Part shown: piece after piece, positions 1 through 7,810 of the stretch
Layout: the number at the start of each line of letters is the position of its first letter
Position numbering within the stretch: the first letter of the stretch is position 1
Source of the DNA: a virus
DNA length: 35,252 nt
IMG/VR virus record: IMGVR_UViG_3300043399_000927
Location: 1 to 35,252 of that record
Strand: one strand, 5' to 3'
Position numbers and translations under genes: made by a program
The notes under the pieces: generated by a model
Seen by the model: the letters and a program-made list of their open reading frames with translations, nothing else
Told to the model about the DNA's origin: nothing
The model's database searches: none

Positions 1-689
1 CGGTCCTTGTCCTGCAACTCACGGTTAAGTTGTGAGAGCACGACAAAAGCGACAGGGAGTTCTTTTTTAAGTTCGGTGAGTGCTTCTCCCAAGTTGTAAA
101 GCATTTCGAACTTGTCTTTCTCTGATGCCGCTTTTCTGAATAAAACAGAGTGGTCGACGGTCACCAGTACGTTCTTCTTGACGATGGAACAGAACTGGCG
201 GATCGTACGTTTAAACTCGTCCACCGTCATAGGTTTTTCTACGACATAGAGTTCCTTTCTACTGTGCAGCATCGCGTATTTCTGCGCCTCAGAGAGTTCG
301 CTGTTCAGTACAGGACCATACAGCTTGTCTGCGCTGGCAAGGTATTTCATGGATTTACCGAGTACGGAAGCAAACTCCCGCATCGCCATGGTACGCGATA
401 GCATTTCGAACTGGAATTCCAGGACCGCAAAATCCTGTGTGGGGTTGAGGATGTGCGCTTCCCGGGTGATCTGCGAAGCAAGAACAGTCTTGCCCGAAGC
501 GGGACGTGCACCGATGACAGTGATGGTATTCCACTCGATACCACCCATGCCGGCGTCATTGAAGCGTTCCCACGGCGTAATGATGGACTGAATCTCTCCG
601 GTCTGCCGTGCACGCATGTACTTTAATCCGTCTTGGTACACTTCCGTGATGTGTTTCCACGGAGCGGTAGGTTTAGAAGACGGTGTCAT
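1..689 (-). CDS. DnaB-like replicative helicase, RecA-type domain (partial, 3' end outside window)
   Basis: The gene starts at 689 and runs off the left edge, so about 229 residues are visible. I translated it by hand. Near residue 50 there is a Walker A motif (GARPASGKT) after an ITVIGA strand, followed by a hydrophobic strand ending VLEFQFEM, a VLVTVDH Walker B-like strand, and a VVLSQLNRE motif typical of the DnaB/SF4 RecA core. The short N-terminal part (about 40 residues) implies that the DnaB N-terminal domain is absent, as in many phage helicases. The expected role is unwinding at the phage replication fork. Upstream (690-755) is an AT-rich leader with a perfect inverted repeat, so the gene may have its own promoter. 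An SF4 helicase is well supported; whether it is the main replicative helicase is inferred. Confidence 0.88.
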   Translation of the reverse strand, partial: MTPSSKPTAPWKHITEVYQDGLKYMRARQTGEIQSIITPWERFNDAGMGGIEWNTITVIGARPASGKTVLASQITREAHILNPTQDFAVLEFQFEMLSRTMAMREFASVLGKSMKYLASADKLYGPVLNSELSEAQKYAMLHSRKELYVVEKPMTVDEFKRTIRQFCSIVKKNVLVTVDHSVLFRKAASEKDKFEMLYNLGEALTELKKELPVAFVVLSQLNRELQDKD

Positions 690-722
690 AGTGTTTGGAA
701 AAAGACGGTAAATTTACGGAAG

Positions 723-750
723 TCTACAAAAATTCCAAAACATTTGTAGA
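723..750. repeat. 8-bp inverted repeat in the helicase leader
   Basis: TCTACAAA at 723-730 and its exact complement TTTGTAGA at 743-750 flank a 12-bp AT-rich spacer. It lies between the UDG stop and the helicase start. It could be an operator or part of a promoter, since TTTTGTAGA also occurs upstream of other minus-strand genes in this window. Confidence 0.45.
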
Positions 751-755
751 ATAAT

Positions 756-1493
756 TTACCAAACGATGCCATCACCATTTAACCCTTTCAAAATATGGTT
801 GGTTTGGTTGAACACGTCGTTACAGTCCCATTGTTTTTGCTTACTGTAGGCAGCACTGGCGGGGTGAGTAGCAAAAAGTTTGTGGTGTGTTTCATCTGGA
901 AATATTTCCATGAACTCTTTTGCTTTGTTACCCAAACCAATCACTACCAGTCCGGTGTTGCGGTGTGCAAGCTGGTCTAACAGGTACGTAGTAAAGTTTT
1001 TCCAGATATGATAGTGCGACCCGATCTTTCCTACCTCTACGGTAAACGCAGTGTTAAGCATCAGCACACCTTGTTTGGACCAGGTGCTGAGGTCTACGGG
1101 TGGCGTCCATGCTGGATCATTGTCATATACGGTGCTGCGAATGGCACCATGGATGTAACGCAGGGAAGCTTCGGGTTTCATCGTGTTGCTGCACGAAAAA
1201 CTGATACCGTCGGCTACTCCTACCTGTGGGTAAGGATCTTGTCCAATAATCACAACGCGTACATTTCTATAATCTGTTTCCTGGAATACCCGGAACACCT
1301 GTTTAAGAGTGGGCGTAAAATGCTGTTGATTTATTGAACTTGAAACAAGTTGTTGAACAATTTTGTTAAAATCTTCCGATAACACGAAAAATTTTAGAAC
1401 ATCGTACCAACTTGTTTGTTTGATTATCTCCTGAAGCTTGGGTACAAGTTCTTCAGTTTTTTGTAGAATTTGAGGGTTAATTTGCTGATTCAT
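756..1493 (-). CDS. ung: Uracil-DNA glycosylase, family 1
   Basis: The 245-residue protein would remove uracil from DNA to start base-excision repair. The water-activating loop is GQDPYP at residues 84-89 with catalytic Asp86. The uracil-binding LLNTAFTV segment lies near 146-153, and the Leu-intercalation motif appears as THPASAAY with His210. Cellular enzymes usually read GQDPYH and HPSPLS, so this is a slightly divergent copy. Length is close to that of bacterial Ung. The start at 1493 gives a normal N-terminus. It lies downstream of a divergent gene (1547-1876) and upstream of the DnaB-like helicase. Together with ThyA elsewhere in the window it argues that this phage keeps ordinary thymine DNA and excludes uracil. 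Confidence 0.93.
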   Translation of the reverse strand: MNQQINPQILQKTEELVPKLQEIIKQTSWYDVLKFFVLSEDFNKIVQQLVSSSINQQHFTPTLKQVFRVFQETDYRNVRVVIIGQDPYPQVGVADGISFSCSNTMKPEASLRYIHGAIRSTVYDNDPAWTPPVDLSTWSKQGVLMLNTAFTVEVGKIGSHYHIWKNFTTYLLDQLAHRNTGLVVIGLGNKAKEFMEIFPDETHHKLFATHPASAAYSKQKQWDCNDVFNQTNHILKGLNGDGIVW

Positions 1494-1546
1494 TGTAGAA
1501 TTTGGATTATATTCGTAGGCACTAATATTCTAACTGTTTAATCAAA

Positions 1547-1876
1547 ATGACAAACCAATCTGTTGAGATGATCCGCAAGGATGCACTCATTCCTGTGACG
1601 ATTGGCACAGGATTTTATGCACGACTGCGGGAAATGCTGCTTTATCTATTGAAAGACAAATCCCAGGAAGAGATCCTGGAAGCAAACCGTCAAATCGAGT
1701 CCGGTAATGTTACCGAAGACTGGATCCGTCACTATGAAACTACGGTGGTGCTCTGTAAAGAAATTGAAAAACAAGCATCTGAACACGGTATGACGTACAC
1801 ATCAGACCTTGCTACTGAGATCGAACAGATCGTAGCAGAAAGCGAGACTGATACGGACGAGGTAATTACAATGTAA
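1547..1876 (+). CDS. Hypothetical protein, plus strand
   Basis: A 109-residue acidic, mostly helical protein with no motif I recognise. It is one of only two convincing plus-strand genes. It starts right after an AT-rich gap (1494-1546) that it shares divergently with ung, so the gap must hold outward promoters. Its stop abuts the stop of the convergent gene at 1877. The glutamate-rich C-terminus and normal codon use support a real gene. A small regulator of the divergent operon is possible, but nothing in the sequence proves it. Confidence 0.7.
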   Translation: MTNQSVEMIRKDALIPVTIGTGFYARLREMLLYLLKDKSQEEILEANRQIESGNVTEDWIRHYETTVVLCKEIEKQASEHGMTYTSDLATEIEQIVAESETDTDEVITM

Positions 1877-2254
1877 TTACATCATTCTGCATTCAAATAA
1901 CTCTCCCAGTTCCAGACACGCGTCTATAGCTAGGGAGAGTTGTTCTCTTGAACAATCCGCAAAGCTGCGGTAGTATACGTCGTTGTCTTTTTCGACGCAG
2001 AGTCCGCTGCGTTGTTTGACCATGTTTTTCATTTCCACGAACCCGTGACCGGTGTGGTTACATAGTTCGCGAATCATTGCGTGCACACGTGCAATCTGCG
2101 GCATGGATCCGTTTGCCGAAATCTTTTCCATGTATACTTCTACAATGTCTCCTTCTTTGAGCGATGTGATGAACATAGATTCATTCATCGTGTCTTTAAG
2201 GGAGTAGGGGAGAAACTGTTTCTCCTGCAATTGTTTTTTGAAAATGGTGTACAT
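1877..2254 (-). CDS. Hypothetical protein
   Basis: 125 residues from the ATG at 2254. I chose this start because a longer reading frame would run 70 bases into the helicase gene upstream. The start sits 2 bases after the helicase stop, so the two are probably translated together. The protein has mixed alpha/beta character, begins MYTIFKKQLQEK and contains several Cys and His residues (MVKQRSGLCVEKD) but no recognisable zinc site. Possible helicase accessory factor by position only. Confidence 0.7.
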   Translation of the reverse strand: MYTIFKKQLQEKQFLPYSLKDTMNESMFITSLKEGDIVEVYMEKISANGSMPQIARVHAMIRELCNHTGHGFVEMKNMVKQRSGLCVEKDNDVYYRSFADCSREQLSLAIDACLELGELFECRMM

Positions 2255-2256
2255 GG

Positions 2257-3366
2257 TCAGAAGATTAAGGGTTCGGAATAGATGATCTTGCTGCTGTCCA
2301 GACCTTCCAGGGCGCTTTGTACCCACATCTCATCGACGGTGTCAGCGTACATGAGGATATGAATGGTGGCGGTTTCGGTAGGGTTGAGACGCAGCAGTCG
2401 TCCAATGCGCTGGGAACTTTTACGTTCATTGCTGTAGGCGTGCATGATGATCCCGCTTTTTAGGTCGGGAATATTAATACCTTCATTAAGCTGCAATACA
2501 CAACTTAGTTTGTCAATGTGACCTAGTTTAAAATTCTCCAGGTTGTTGTCAGATTCCGGGTTAGTGCTGTGGTAACTGTGTACACAGATCCGGTCCGCCT
2601 GGTCTTGCGTGTTGCAAAACACCAGGCATTTGTTAGTCATGTGTTCCAGCAGGTTCTTGGCGTACGTTTCCTTACTGGGAAACTCCATCAGTGCGCGCAT
2701 CCGCATGATTCTTGCCCATTGCACGGATTGCGGGGTACTTGCTTCTGCGAGTTTCTCGTTCCAGTACTCATACTGTTTGTCTTCGCTGGTCATCCAACTC
2801 TTACCACTCTTGGTACTCATGCGCATGTTCTTGACACGGGAGAGTTGTAGGGAATGGATCACGATCTTGTAATCGTTGAGGATACCTGCTTCAACAGCAT
2901 CGTCAGTAATGTACGCGTAACGGATGGGACAGAATTTCCCAACCATTTCTCCTTTTTCACTTTTAGCATGACGGGGAGGCGTACCTGTAAGTCCCACGAT
3001 GGAACCCATAAAGGTGTCTAACCAGAAACTGTGTTTGTACGTCAGGGAGTGACACTCGTCCAGGTAGACAACGTCAAATTCTCGGGACTGTTTTTCCAGG
3101 GAGAGGTAAGTAGTAAACGTGATATGTCCCAGCAAGTTCGAGATACCAAATTTGTATGCATCATCGATCCAGCTTTGGAAAATACTCCGCTTGGGCGCGA
3201 CTACCAGGAATCGCGCCTCGGAGTTGTGGGTAGCTAAATACCACAGCATGTGCTGTAGTCCCACGTACGTTTTACCAACTCCCATGCTAAGTCCCACGCC
3301 TGCGCGCTTGTGTTCTTGTAAGGTCTTCAGCGCGATGCTTTGGACCTCTGCACGTTTGTCGGTCAT
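2257..3366 (-). CDS. Superfamily 2 DNA/RNA helicase
   Basis: 369 residues with a full set of SF2 motifs: Walker A SMGVGKT (27-33), motif Ia VVAPKR (55-60), a DECH box (103-106), motif III TGTPP (127-131), and motif VI QRIGRLLR near 322-329, preceded by LNEGINIPD (motif V). The compact size, with two RecA lobes and little else, resembles phage UvsW/RadD-like helicases. Likely roles are branch migration, recombination-dependent replication or origin remodelling. ATP-dependent translocation is well supported; the substrate is not. It sits in an operon of replication and nuclease genes (HAD, HNH, hypotheticals) read from 4.5 kb leftward. Confidence 0.9.
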   Translation of the reverse strand: MTDKRAEVQSIALKTLQEHKRAGVGLSMGVGKTYVGLQHMLWYLATHNSEARFLVVAPKRSIFQSWIDDAYKFGISNLLGHITFTTYLSLEKQSREFDVVYLDECHSLTYKHSFWLDTFMGSIVGLTGTPPRHAKSEKGEMVGKFCPIRYAYITDDAVEAGILNDYKIVIHSLQLSRVKNMRMSTKSGKSWMTSEDKQYEYWNEKLAEASTPQSVQWARIMRMRALMEFPSKETYAKNLLEHMTNKCLVFCNTQDQADRICVHSYHSTNPESDNNLENFKLGHIDKLSCVLQLNEGINIPDLKSGIIMHAYSNERKSSQRIGRLLRLNPTETATIHILMYADTVDEMWVQSALEGLDSSKIIYSEPLIF

Positions 3367-3376
3367 AGGTGGTTGT

Positions 3377-3589
3377 TTAGTTCACCTTTTCCGCTTTTGA
3401 TTTGCGGGGAGCAGTAGTGCGCACCTTGGGTTGCATAGTAATCTCCTGGTCTACCCAGGTGAACCCTGCAAACTTGGCGAACAATCGGTTTAAAAATCCT
3501 GGTTTGTGTACATAGCGAATGCAATGCTTTTCTTTTTCTCCGTGAACATTGGTCACCGGAACTTCATAATGTCCTTTGTAAGTAATCAT
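3377..3589 (-). CDS. Small basic hypothetical protein
   Basis: 70 residues. The C-terminal third is lysine/arginine-rich (TTAPRKSKAEKVN), suggesting nucleic-acid contact. The N-terminal part looks like a short beta-rich domain. It lies 10 bases upstream of the SF2 helicase start and 13 bases after the HAD gene, so it belongs to the same operon. No family recognised. Confidence 0.65.
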   Translation of the reverse strand: MITYKGHYEVPVTNVHGEKEKHCIRYVHKPGFLNRLFAKFAGFTWVDQEITMQPKVRTTAPRKSKAEKVN

Positions 3590-3602
3590 AAGTGTTGAAT
3601 GG

Positions 3603-4052
3603 TTAAATTGATGTGGTTGTTTTCTTGGTACGTTTCTTCACAGGTTTTGGATTCTCGTACTCCTCTAATATCTTTTCGCATTTGTCTTTCCATGCACCAC
3701 TGTTGCATAGTACAACACCTTTTACTTGCGTGAGATCGTTGATCTCTTTGGTCTCTACAGGACAGTCATCAAGATGAAACAATACCTGGGGAGCGTTTTT
3801 AAAGATCACTTCTGCTTTGAGGAGCATATTGGTAAAGTGAACATACCGGTGGGGGATACCCAATTTGTCAATGACTTCCCATAAATCGTCGTTGTGGGGG
3901 GAAGCAACCCACGCATGTTTTTGCAACTCATTGTAACGTGCTGTCACAACGTGCACCTCGTAACCGCGCTGGATTAGTTCAGCAGCATACTGTTGAATGT
4001 CTTCCCGCGATAGCGTTCTGTCGTAATCAAACGATACTATCTTCTGTTTCAT
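3603..4052 (-). CDS. HAD-superfamily phosphatase-like protein
   Basis: 149 residues. Motif I is FDYDRT with nucleophile Asp9 and general acid Asp11. Motif II is VTAR near residue 36, and motif IV is HLDDCP near 94. No large cap domain is present, which fits small phage HAD proteins that act on nucleotides or polynucleotide ends. The basic C-terminal tail (PVKKRTKKT) hints at nucleic-acid binding. No adjacent kinase domain is seen, so a polynucleotide kinase/phosphatase is only a possibility. The start overlaps the end of the HNH gene by 26 bases, a sign of translational coupling. Confidence 0.82.
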   Translation of the reverse strand: MKQKIVSFDYDRTLSREDIQQYAAELIQRGYEVHVVTARYNELQKHAWVASPHNDDLWEVIDKLGIPHRYVHFTNMLLKAEVIFKNAPQVLFHLDDCPVETKEINDLTQVKGVVLCNSGAWKDKCEKILEEYENPKPVKKRTKKTTTSI

Positions 4053-4479
4053 TGGTTTTTACTTTCTTCAACCCCAATGCAATTGCTTCCTCACGGGTAA
4101 GTTTGTCGTGAATGTATCCATGGCAGGACCTGCACACGGGTATCACATTTGCAAAATCCAACATGTGGTCTCCCCGGTCAGCACCGGAGTACAGGTGGTG
4201 TACATCGGTGGCACGGGTTTGACATCCAGGTAGATTCGCTTTGCAGAGGTGGTTTTTGGGGGATTTGAAGAACTGTTCACGCATGATGGCGTACAACTGG
4301 TTCTTCTTCTGTTGTTTGTCAGAAAACTTTTTAAGCGGAGTAACAGACCGTAAAGTGGTTTTACTCGAAGTCGGTTTAACCTGCGACCAGCACTGCTGGC
4401 AGTATCGTTTACCTTTATCATTCTTCCAAATGATTTTCAGTTCGTTACAATGTGCGCAGGGTTTAAGTTTTGGTGTCAT
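4027..4479 (-). CDS. HNH endonuclease with N-terminal zinc-binding motif
   Basis: 150 residues from the ATG at 4479. A longer frame from 4548 would read through the structured leader and is less likely. The N-terminus has a CAHC...CQQC zinc-ribbon pattern. The C-terminal half is a typical HNH core: Cys-x5-Cys, DVHHLY, then NVIPVCRSCHGYIH. It resembles phage HNH proteins that cut near packaging sites or act as free-standing homing nucleases. Its place between genes of a replication operon, with no packaging gene nearby, fits either. DNA cleavage is well supported; the target is unknown. Confidence 0.85.
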   Translation of the reverse strand: MTPKLKPCAHCNELKIIWKNDKGKRYCQQCWSQVKPTSSKTTLRSVTPLKKFSDKQQKKNQLYAIMREQFFKSPKNHLCKANLPGCQTRATDVHHLYSGADRGDHMLDFANVIPVCRSCHGYIHDKLTREEAIALGLKKVKTNETEDSIV

Positions 4480-4509
4480 CGAGTTTTCTAGGGAGAGCGA
4501 GTATGGACA

Positions 4510-4539
4510 CCCGACGTGAATCGGGAGGCACCGAAGTGC
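4510..4539 (-). ncRNA. Double hairpin in the intergenic leader of the HNH gene
   Basis: On the minus strand there are two adjacent stem-loops: GCAC-TTCG-GTGC (4539-4528, a stable UUCG tetraloop) and CCCGA-TTCACG-TCGGG (4525-4510). They fill the 75-base gap between the 4555 stop and the 4479 start. No T run follows, so this is not a classic terminator. A processing or translation-control structure is possible. Confidence 0.5.
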
Positions 4540-4554
4540 ATGCGTCATCTTGGG

Positions 4555-4833
4555 TTAGGTGTACTCAGGGGTATAGTCAATGTCATCGAACGGATCAGTT
4601 TCTTCGGGAATATCGGTGATCTCCGCAATGTCGTCGATCCCCATCTCCTCGAGGTCATCCTCGCTCAGTACATTGTTGATCTCACCGTGCGTTAACACTG
4701 AACCTTGAAATGGATTTTCGATCGCGGTCCCCCAGTTGGTGGCGACCAGGAATTCGAAGTCCTCGTCAGTCATACGCAGGTATGTCTCTAATGATACCTC
4801 AATACACTTACCAGTTGGTAAACTGATAATCAT
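4555..4833 (-). CDS. Acidic hypothetical protein
   Basis: 92 residues, strongly acidic in the C-terminal half (several DDIDD-like clusters), with no motif recognised. It is preceded by an AT-rich leader (4834-4923) containing TATATTTG, which fits the Bacteroidetes -7 consensus TAnnTTTG, so it probably heads the leftward operon that ends with the SF2 helicase. Highly acidic small early phage proteins often act as DNA mimics or inhibitors; that is speculation here. Confidence 0.7.
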   Translation of the reverse strand: MIISLPTGKCIEVSLETYLRMTDEDFEFLVATNWGTAIENPFQGSVLTHGEINNVLSEDDLEEMGIDDIAEITDIPEETDPFDDIDYTPEYT

Positions 4834-4865
4834 TATTTCTAATGATGCAATTTACCATGAATTGC

Positions 4866-4898
4866 AGAACAAATATACAAAAGTTCTACAAGAGTTCC
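4866..4898 (-). promoter_or_regulatory. Candidate Bacteroidetes-type promoter
   Basis: Read on the minus strand, the gap upstream of the 4833 start contains CTTGTAGAACTTTTG followed by TATATTTG, matching the TAnnTTTG -7 element known for Bacteroidetes. The -33 element is not clear at the expected spacing. It would drive the operon 4833 to about 1877. Confidence 0.4.
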
Positions 4899-4923
4899 AT
4901 AAAATCTGATACTATATCGCTAT

Positions 4924-5265
4924 CTATATGCGGATGTAGACACCCTCTTTGGTGACATTTACGCTTTTGACATCCTGGGTCAGTAGAATCTGAATGTTGT
5001 TCACGATCAGACGGGTGACCTCGGTGTCCTGGAGTTCAATATTGTTGATCACGGGGATGTCCTTGGGACTGATAAATCCCTGGGGTCGTTTACCGCGAAC
5101 GTTGGGGAGGGTGATCCCCTTGGTTTTCATTTCCTTTTTGATGTGGTGCACCGTAGAAATGGCGATACCGAAGTGATTGGCAATGTCTTCGGGAGAAAGT
5201 GCTTTTTCAATCATCTTCTCCACTTGCCTTCTTTCGATATCGTTAAGTCGTTTTTGTTGTCCCAT
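4924..5265 (-). CDS. Helix-turn-helix DNA-binding protein
   Basis: 113 residues. Residues 8-50 form a homeodomain-like/resolvase-type HTH (IERRQVEKMIEKALSPEDI, then FGIAISTVHHIKKEM as recognition helix). The rest is a small beta-rich domain. It lies 28 bases downstream of the integrase gene and shares its transcription direction. That position suggests a regulator of integration or an excisionase-like partner, but the HTH type is generic and the role is inferred. Confidence 0.75.
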   Translation of the reverse strand: MGQQKRLNDIERRQVEKMIEKALSPEDIANHFGIAISTVHHIKKEMKTKGITLPNVRGKRPQGFISPKDIPVINNIELQDTEVTRLIVNNIQILLTQDVKSVNVTKEGVYIRI

Positions 5266-5293
5266 GTAAATGAGATTTAGGTTTTAAGGTTTA

Positions 5294-6421
5294 TCAAAGT
5301 TCCGGCATGTCGTTTTCATCGATATGCAAGAGTACGCCTAATGAGCGCAGATACGTCATGGTAATCTGCACGTCTTTGTGTCCCATCAACTGGGAAAGCT
5401 TTCGTAAGTTTTGGGTTTTTTCAAAAGTCCTGATGGCGGCTGTGTGTCGAATGCTGTACAGCGTGTGGTCCTCCTCAATGACTTTTTCTTTAAGGAGTAC
5501 AGATTTGATGCGTTTCCAGGCGGTGTCGAAATAGTTGCGGTTTGGCGCCTTCCCTTTTCGCAGTGCAAAAATATACTGTTGTGGATGACTTTCCCCTACT
5601 TTTCTTGTTTCTAATTCTTGTCTGACATATTGTGGAACAGGAGTAATACGAATATCTCGTCCTTTATTTTCATCAGCGCCAAGTGCAATACGAGAAAGGT
5701 CCTGGTTGAAATGACCACGTTTGAGCATTCGGATCTCTTCGTGTGGTCTCAAAAAGCATCCGTACATCATGAGTGCACACAGGTATAAATCAGGGTGTTT
5801 GAGTCTCATTGTTTCTAAAACTATATCCATCTGTTCCTTGGTATACGCTTTATGCAACTTTGGTTTCTTTCTCCGGGTTGCCGTTAAGGGTAACGGATTA
5901 ACAACTACAAGGTTCAATCCTTCGTATATACCAAACAAACAGCTTAGTCGGTTGCGGACAATCATGTAGTAGTTGTTTGAAGAGGTAATGGTGTTCAGGT
6001 ATTCCTGCACCAGGTCTACATTCAGGTCTGCACCGCGTATCCAATCTAACTTGTTTTCCGCGAGAAAGTTCCTAAATTTTTCCGCATGAAATTGCATATC
6101 TGCTATATGTCTAGCGGAAAGGTGGGTATTTTTCGTATTTTCGTGGATAAATTCCTCCTTTAGCATCGTGGTCAGGGTTGTTCGCAGGCGATTTCCGTTG
6201 TCTACGGGGTTCCAGCCGGCGAGCAGCAGTCTGTAAATGTGATACTGGAGGCGTTCAAGTTCTTTGTTGCGTTCGTACACTGTCTTGCAAGTGTTAGGTG
6301 AACAGTCAAGTCCCACGTTTTTTCCGTGGTAAAATCTGTAAGTCTGCCCCTTGTACGTCAGGTTAACATATCCCTGGGACTGGAGCGAATCGGGGTTGTT
6401 GATGGTCGGCTTTGGTGACAT
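5294..6421 (-). CDS. int: Tyrosine recombinase (phage integrase)
   Basis: 375 residues. The N-terminal 90 residues look like an arm-binding/AP2-like region, residues 95-180 a SAM-like core-binding domain, and 190-360 the catalytic domain. Catalytic residues are visible: Arg225 (FLRPHEEI), Lys253, Tyr322-x-x-Arg325-His326 (YSIRH, with Tyr in place of the first His, common in Bacteroidetes recombinases), His348 (LMGHKD) and nucleophile Tyr357. The gene is immediately next to an attP-like region (6430-6675) with tRNA homology, the usual layout for a temperate phage. Transcription starts in that region and points away from it. Site-specific integration at an initiator tRNA gene is the likely function. 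Confidence 0.93.
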   Translation of the reverse strand: MSPKPTINNPDSLQSQGYVNLTYKGQTYRFYHGKNVGLDCSPNTCKTVYERNKELERLQYHIYRLLLAGWNPVDNGNRLRTTLTTMLKEEFIHENTKNTHLSARHIADMQFHAEKFRNFLAENKLDWIRGADLNVDLVQEYLNTITSSNNYYMIVRNRLSCLFGIYEGLNLVVVNPLPLTATRRKKPKLHKAYTKEQMDIVLETMRLKHPDLYLCALMMYGCFLRPHEEIRMLKRGHFNQDLSRIALGADENKGRDIRITPVPQYVRQELETRKVGESHPQQYIFALRKGKAPNRNYFDTAWKRIKSVLLKEKVIEEDHTLYSIRHTAAIRTFEKTQNLRKLSQLMGHKDVQITMTYLRSLGVLLHIDENDMPEL

Positions 6422-6454
6422 GAGTTATACAAATTTTCTACAAAAGTAATAAAA

Positions 6455-6496
6455 CTCATAACCCGAAGGTCGGGAGTTCGATCCTCCCCTTCGCAA
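6455..6496 (+). other. attP core: 3' half of an initiator tRNA(Met) gene
   Basis: The plus strand carries an anticodon loop with CAT at 6457-6459, the downstream CCGAAGGTC, a T-arm GGGAG-TTCGATC-CTCCC (6471-6487) and a 3' acceptor strand CTTCGCA followed by A73. The A at position 72 matches the C1-A72 mismatch of bacterial initiator tRNA. No 5' half is present upstream, so this is not a complete gene. It sits 33 bases from the integrase start. Integration here would restore the host tRNA 3' end. Identity as attP is inferred from this arrangement. Confidence 0.8.
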
Positions 6497-6504
6497 CTGC
6501 ACAG

Positions 6505-6528
6505 AACCCGCTACCATGGCGGGTTTTG
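6505..6528 (+). terminator. Terminator-like hairpin carried with the tRNA fragment
   Basis: AACCCGC (6505-6511), a 7-base loop, GCGGGTT (6519-6525) then TT. It lies 8 bases after the tRNA 3' end and looks like a host tRNA-operon terminator that the phage replicates, so the homologous core may extend past the tRNA itself. Confidence 0.65.
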
Positions 6529-6540
6529 TCGTGTTATGAG

Positions 6541-6675
6541 GGTCACAAGGTACGAAAAAATTTTACCTCTGTGACCTCTGTGTACTAAGCAAACCGGAAC
6601 ATCACCGGTAACTCCAACAAAATCAATGGGTTACAAAGATTTCAACAAGTAGTTACCGGTGTATTCCTACCTCTG
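6541..6675. repeat. attP arm-like inverted and direct repeats
   Basis: Three elements stand out. An imperfect inverted repeat GGTCACAAGGTA / TACCTCTGTGACC occupies 6541-6552 and 6564-6576. A perfect 11-bp inverted repeat CACCGGTAACT / AGTTACCGGTG occupies 6603-6613 and 6651-6661. A direct repeat TACCTCTG lies at 6564-6571 and 6668-6675. They lie just beyond the tRNA core and could be integrase or excisionase arm sites. No gene overlaps them. Confidence 0.5.
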
Positions 6676-6682
6676 CAAAGAT

Positions 6683-7417
6683 CTATAATTCTGACTCTAT
6701 TTTAACGTAAACAATCTTTTCTGATTCGTCTTTTACATAATAGGTGAAGTTTTCAACGATAAAGTCAACTTCTCCGGAGTCATTGATTGGAATAACAACA
6801 CTTTCGTACACGTTATCTGCTTCGAATTCTGTCATGATTTCATGAACTAAAACCGCAATGTCGTTGCAAATCGTTTCGATTTCAGGTACATCTTGTAAAA
6901 CATATCCTTTGTATTGTTCGTCAATACGTCCGTTGAAATGTACTTCAGGTAGATGCCCATCATACCCACCACTGATATTTAAAAACAGTTCAGTGACTTT
7001 GTGCGTTTTTAACAACTCAGCAGGAATTTTCAGATGGTAATTTAGTTCAGCAACATGTGATTCTTCTTCAGTGTAAAAGTCTGTTCCTTCAAAATAAACA
7101 TGACCTTCGTCGTCCACTTTCAAATCAGCAACACCATTTGCACTAAATTCTCCTGCCCAGCTGCCGTAGTCCAGTTCGTTTAAAATCAGATCCAACAGTT
7201 TGTTGACGATTTGATCCTGGATACTTAAAATACCAAACGCAAACGTGTAACCGTATTTTGTACCATCGATCAAGACATAAGCAGCCCCGCTGTCAGATCC
7301 ACCGTCCCACTCGAATTGTACAGGGATCTTCTGTGCGTACATACTCCGCAAAAAGTCTACAAGAACCTTGTTCGTAAATTTCAAGTTTTCCGGAAACGTA
7401 TAGTCGCAGAATGTCAC
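6683..7417 (-). CDS. Hypothetical protein
   Basis: 244 residues, acidic, beta-rich, no recognised domain. The N-terminus (MTFCDYTFPENLKF) and repeated aromatic/aspartate content suggest a compact globular protein. It is the last gene of a long leftward operon, ending just before the attP region. Its start overlaps the next gene's stop by 4 bases (ATGA type). Confidence 0.7.
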   Translation of the reverse strand: MTFCDYTFPENLKFTNKVLVDFLRSMYAQKIPVQFEWDGGSDSGAAYVLIDGTKYGYTFAFGILSIQDQIVNKLLDLILNELDYGSWAGEFSANGVADLKVDDEGHVYFEGTDFYTEEESHVAELNYHLKIPAELLKTHKVTELFLNISGGYDGHLPEVHFNGRIDEQYKGYVLQDVPEIETICNDIAVLVHEIMTEFEADNVYESVVIPINDSGEVDFIVENFTYYVKDESEKIVYVKIESEL

Positions 7418-7779
7418 AATTCCACCTCCTTCTCTACAGGAATACTGGGACGTTTAAGCATCCAGCTGAGTACGGTAAACTTTTCAAAGTAGTCCTTTGC
7501 ATTAGGGATAAACCCGCAATCTTCCAGGACATGTTGTTCTGCGATAACGCGGGTAGGAACTTGTTTAACAGTTCCGTCATTTAAGATTACAGGAATGGTA
7601 ACGCCGAATTTTTGTTCACATTCGAATATACCTTCTGCATGATGTCGTAACGCACGGTGACGAATGTCAGGAATCCATGCTTTGGTGGCGTCAAACCACT
7701 CGTGAATAAGTAAATACTGATTAGGTTGTCCGCCGTGTTTCTTGGCTGAAGACAACGCATGATGATAAGGATGTGCCAT
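7414..7779 (-). CDS. Hypothetical protein with conserved His-rich segment
   Basis: 121 residues beginning MAHPYHHALSSAKKHGG. It contains many histidines (ALRHHAEGIFE) in a pattern I associate with a phage family of unknown function encoding about 120-residue proteins. Metal binding is possible. It overlaps the following gene by 4 bases, indicating co-translation. Confidence 0.72.
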   Translation of the reverse strand: MAHPYHHALSSAKKHGGQPNQYLLIHEWFDATKAWIPDIRHRALRHHAEGIFECEQKFGVTIPVILNDGTVKQVPTRVIAEQHVLEDCGFIPNAKDYFEKFTVLSWMLKRPSIPVEKEVEL

Positions 7780-7810
7780 ATTTTGGGTGAATTAAATACC
7801 CACCGGCACC

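Noticed and set aside
6422-6496. Complete tRNA-Met gene beside the integrase
   Set aside because: No 5' acceptor, D-arm or 5' anticodon stem is present; only the 3' half exists.
6455-6530. End of an integrated prophage
   Set aside because: Genes on both sides look equally phage-like and continue in the same direction, so an internal attP is more likely.
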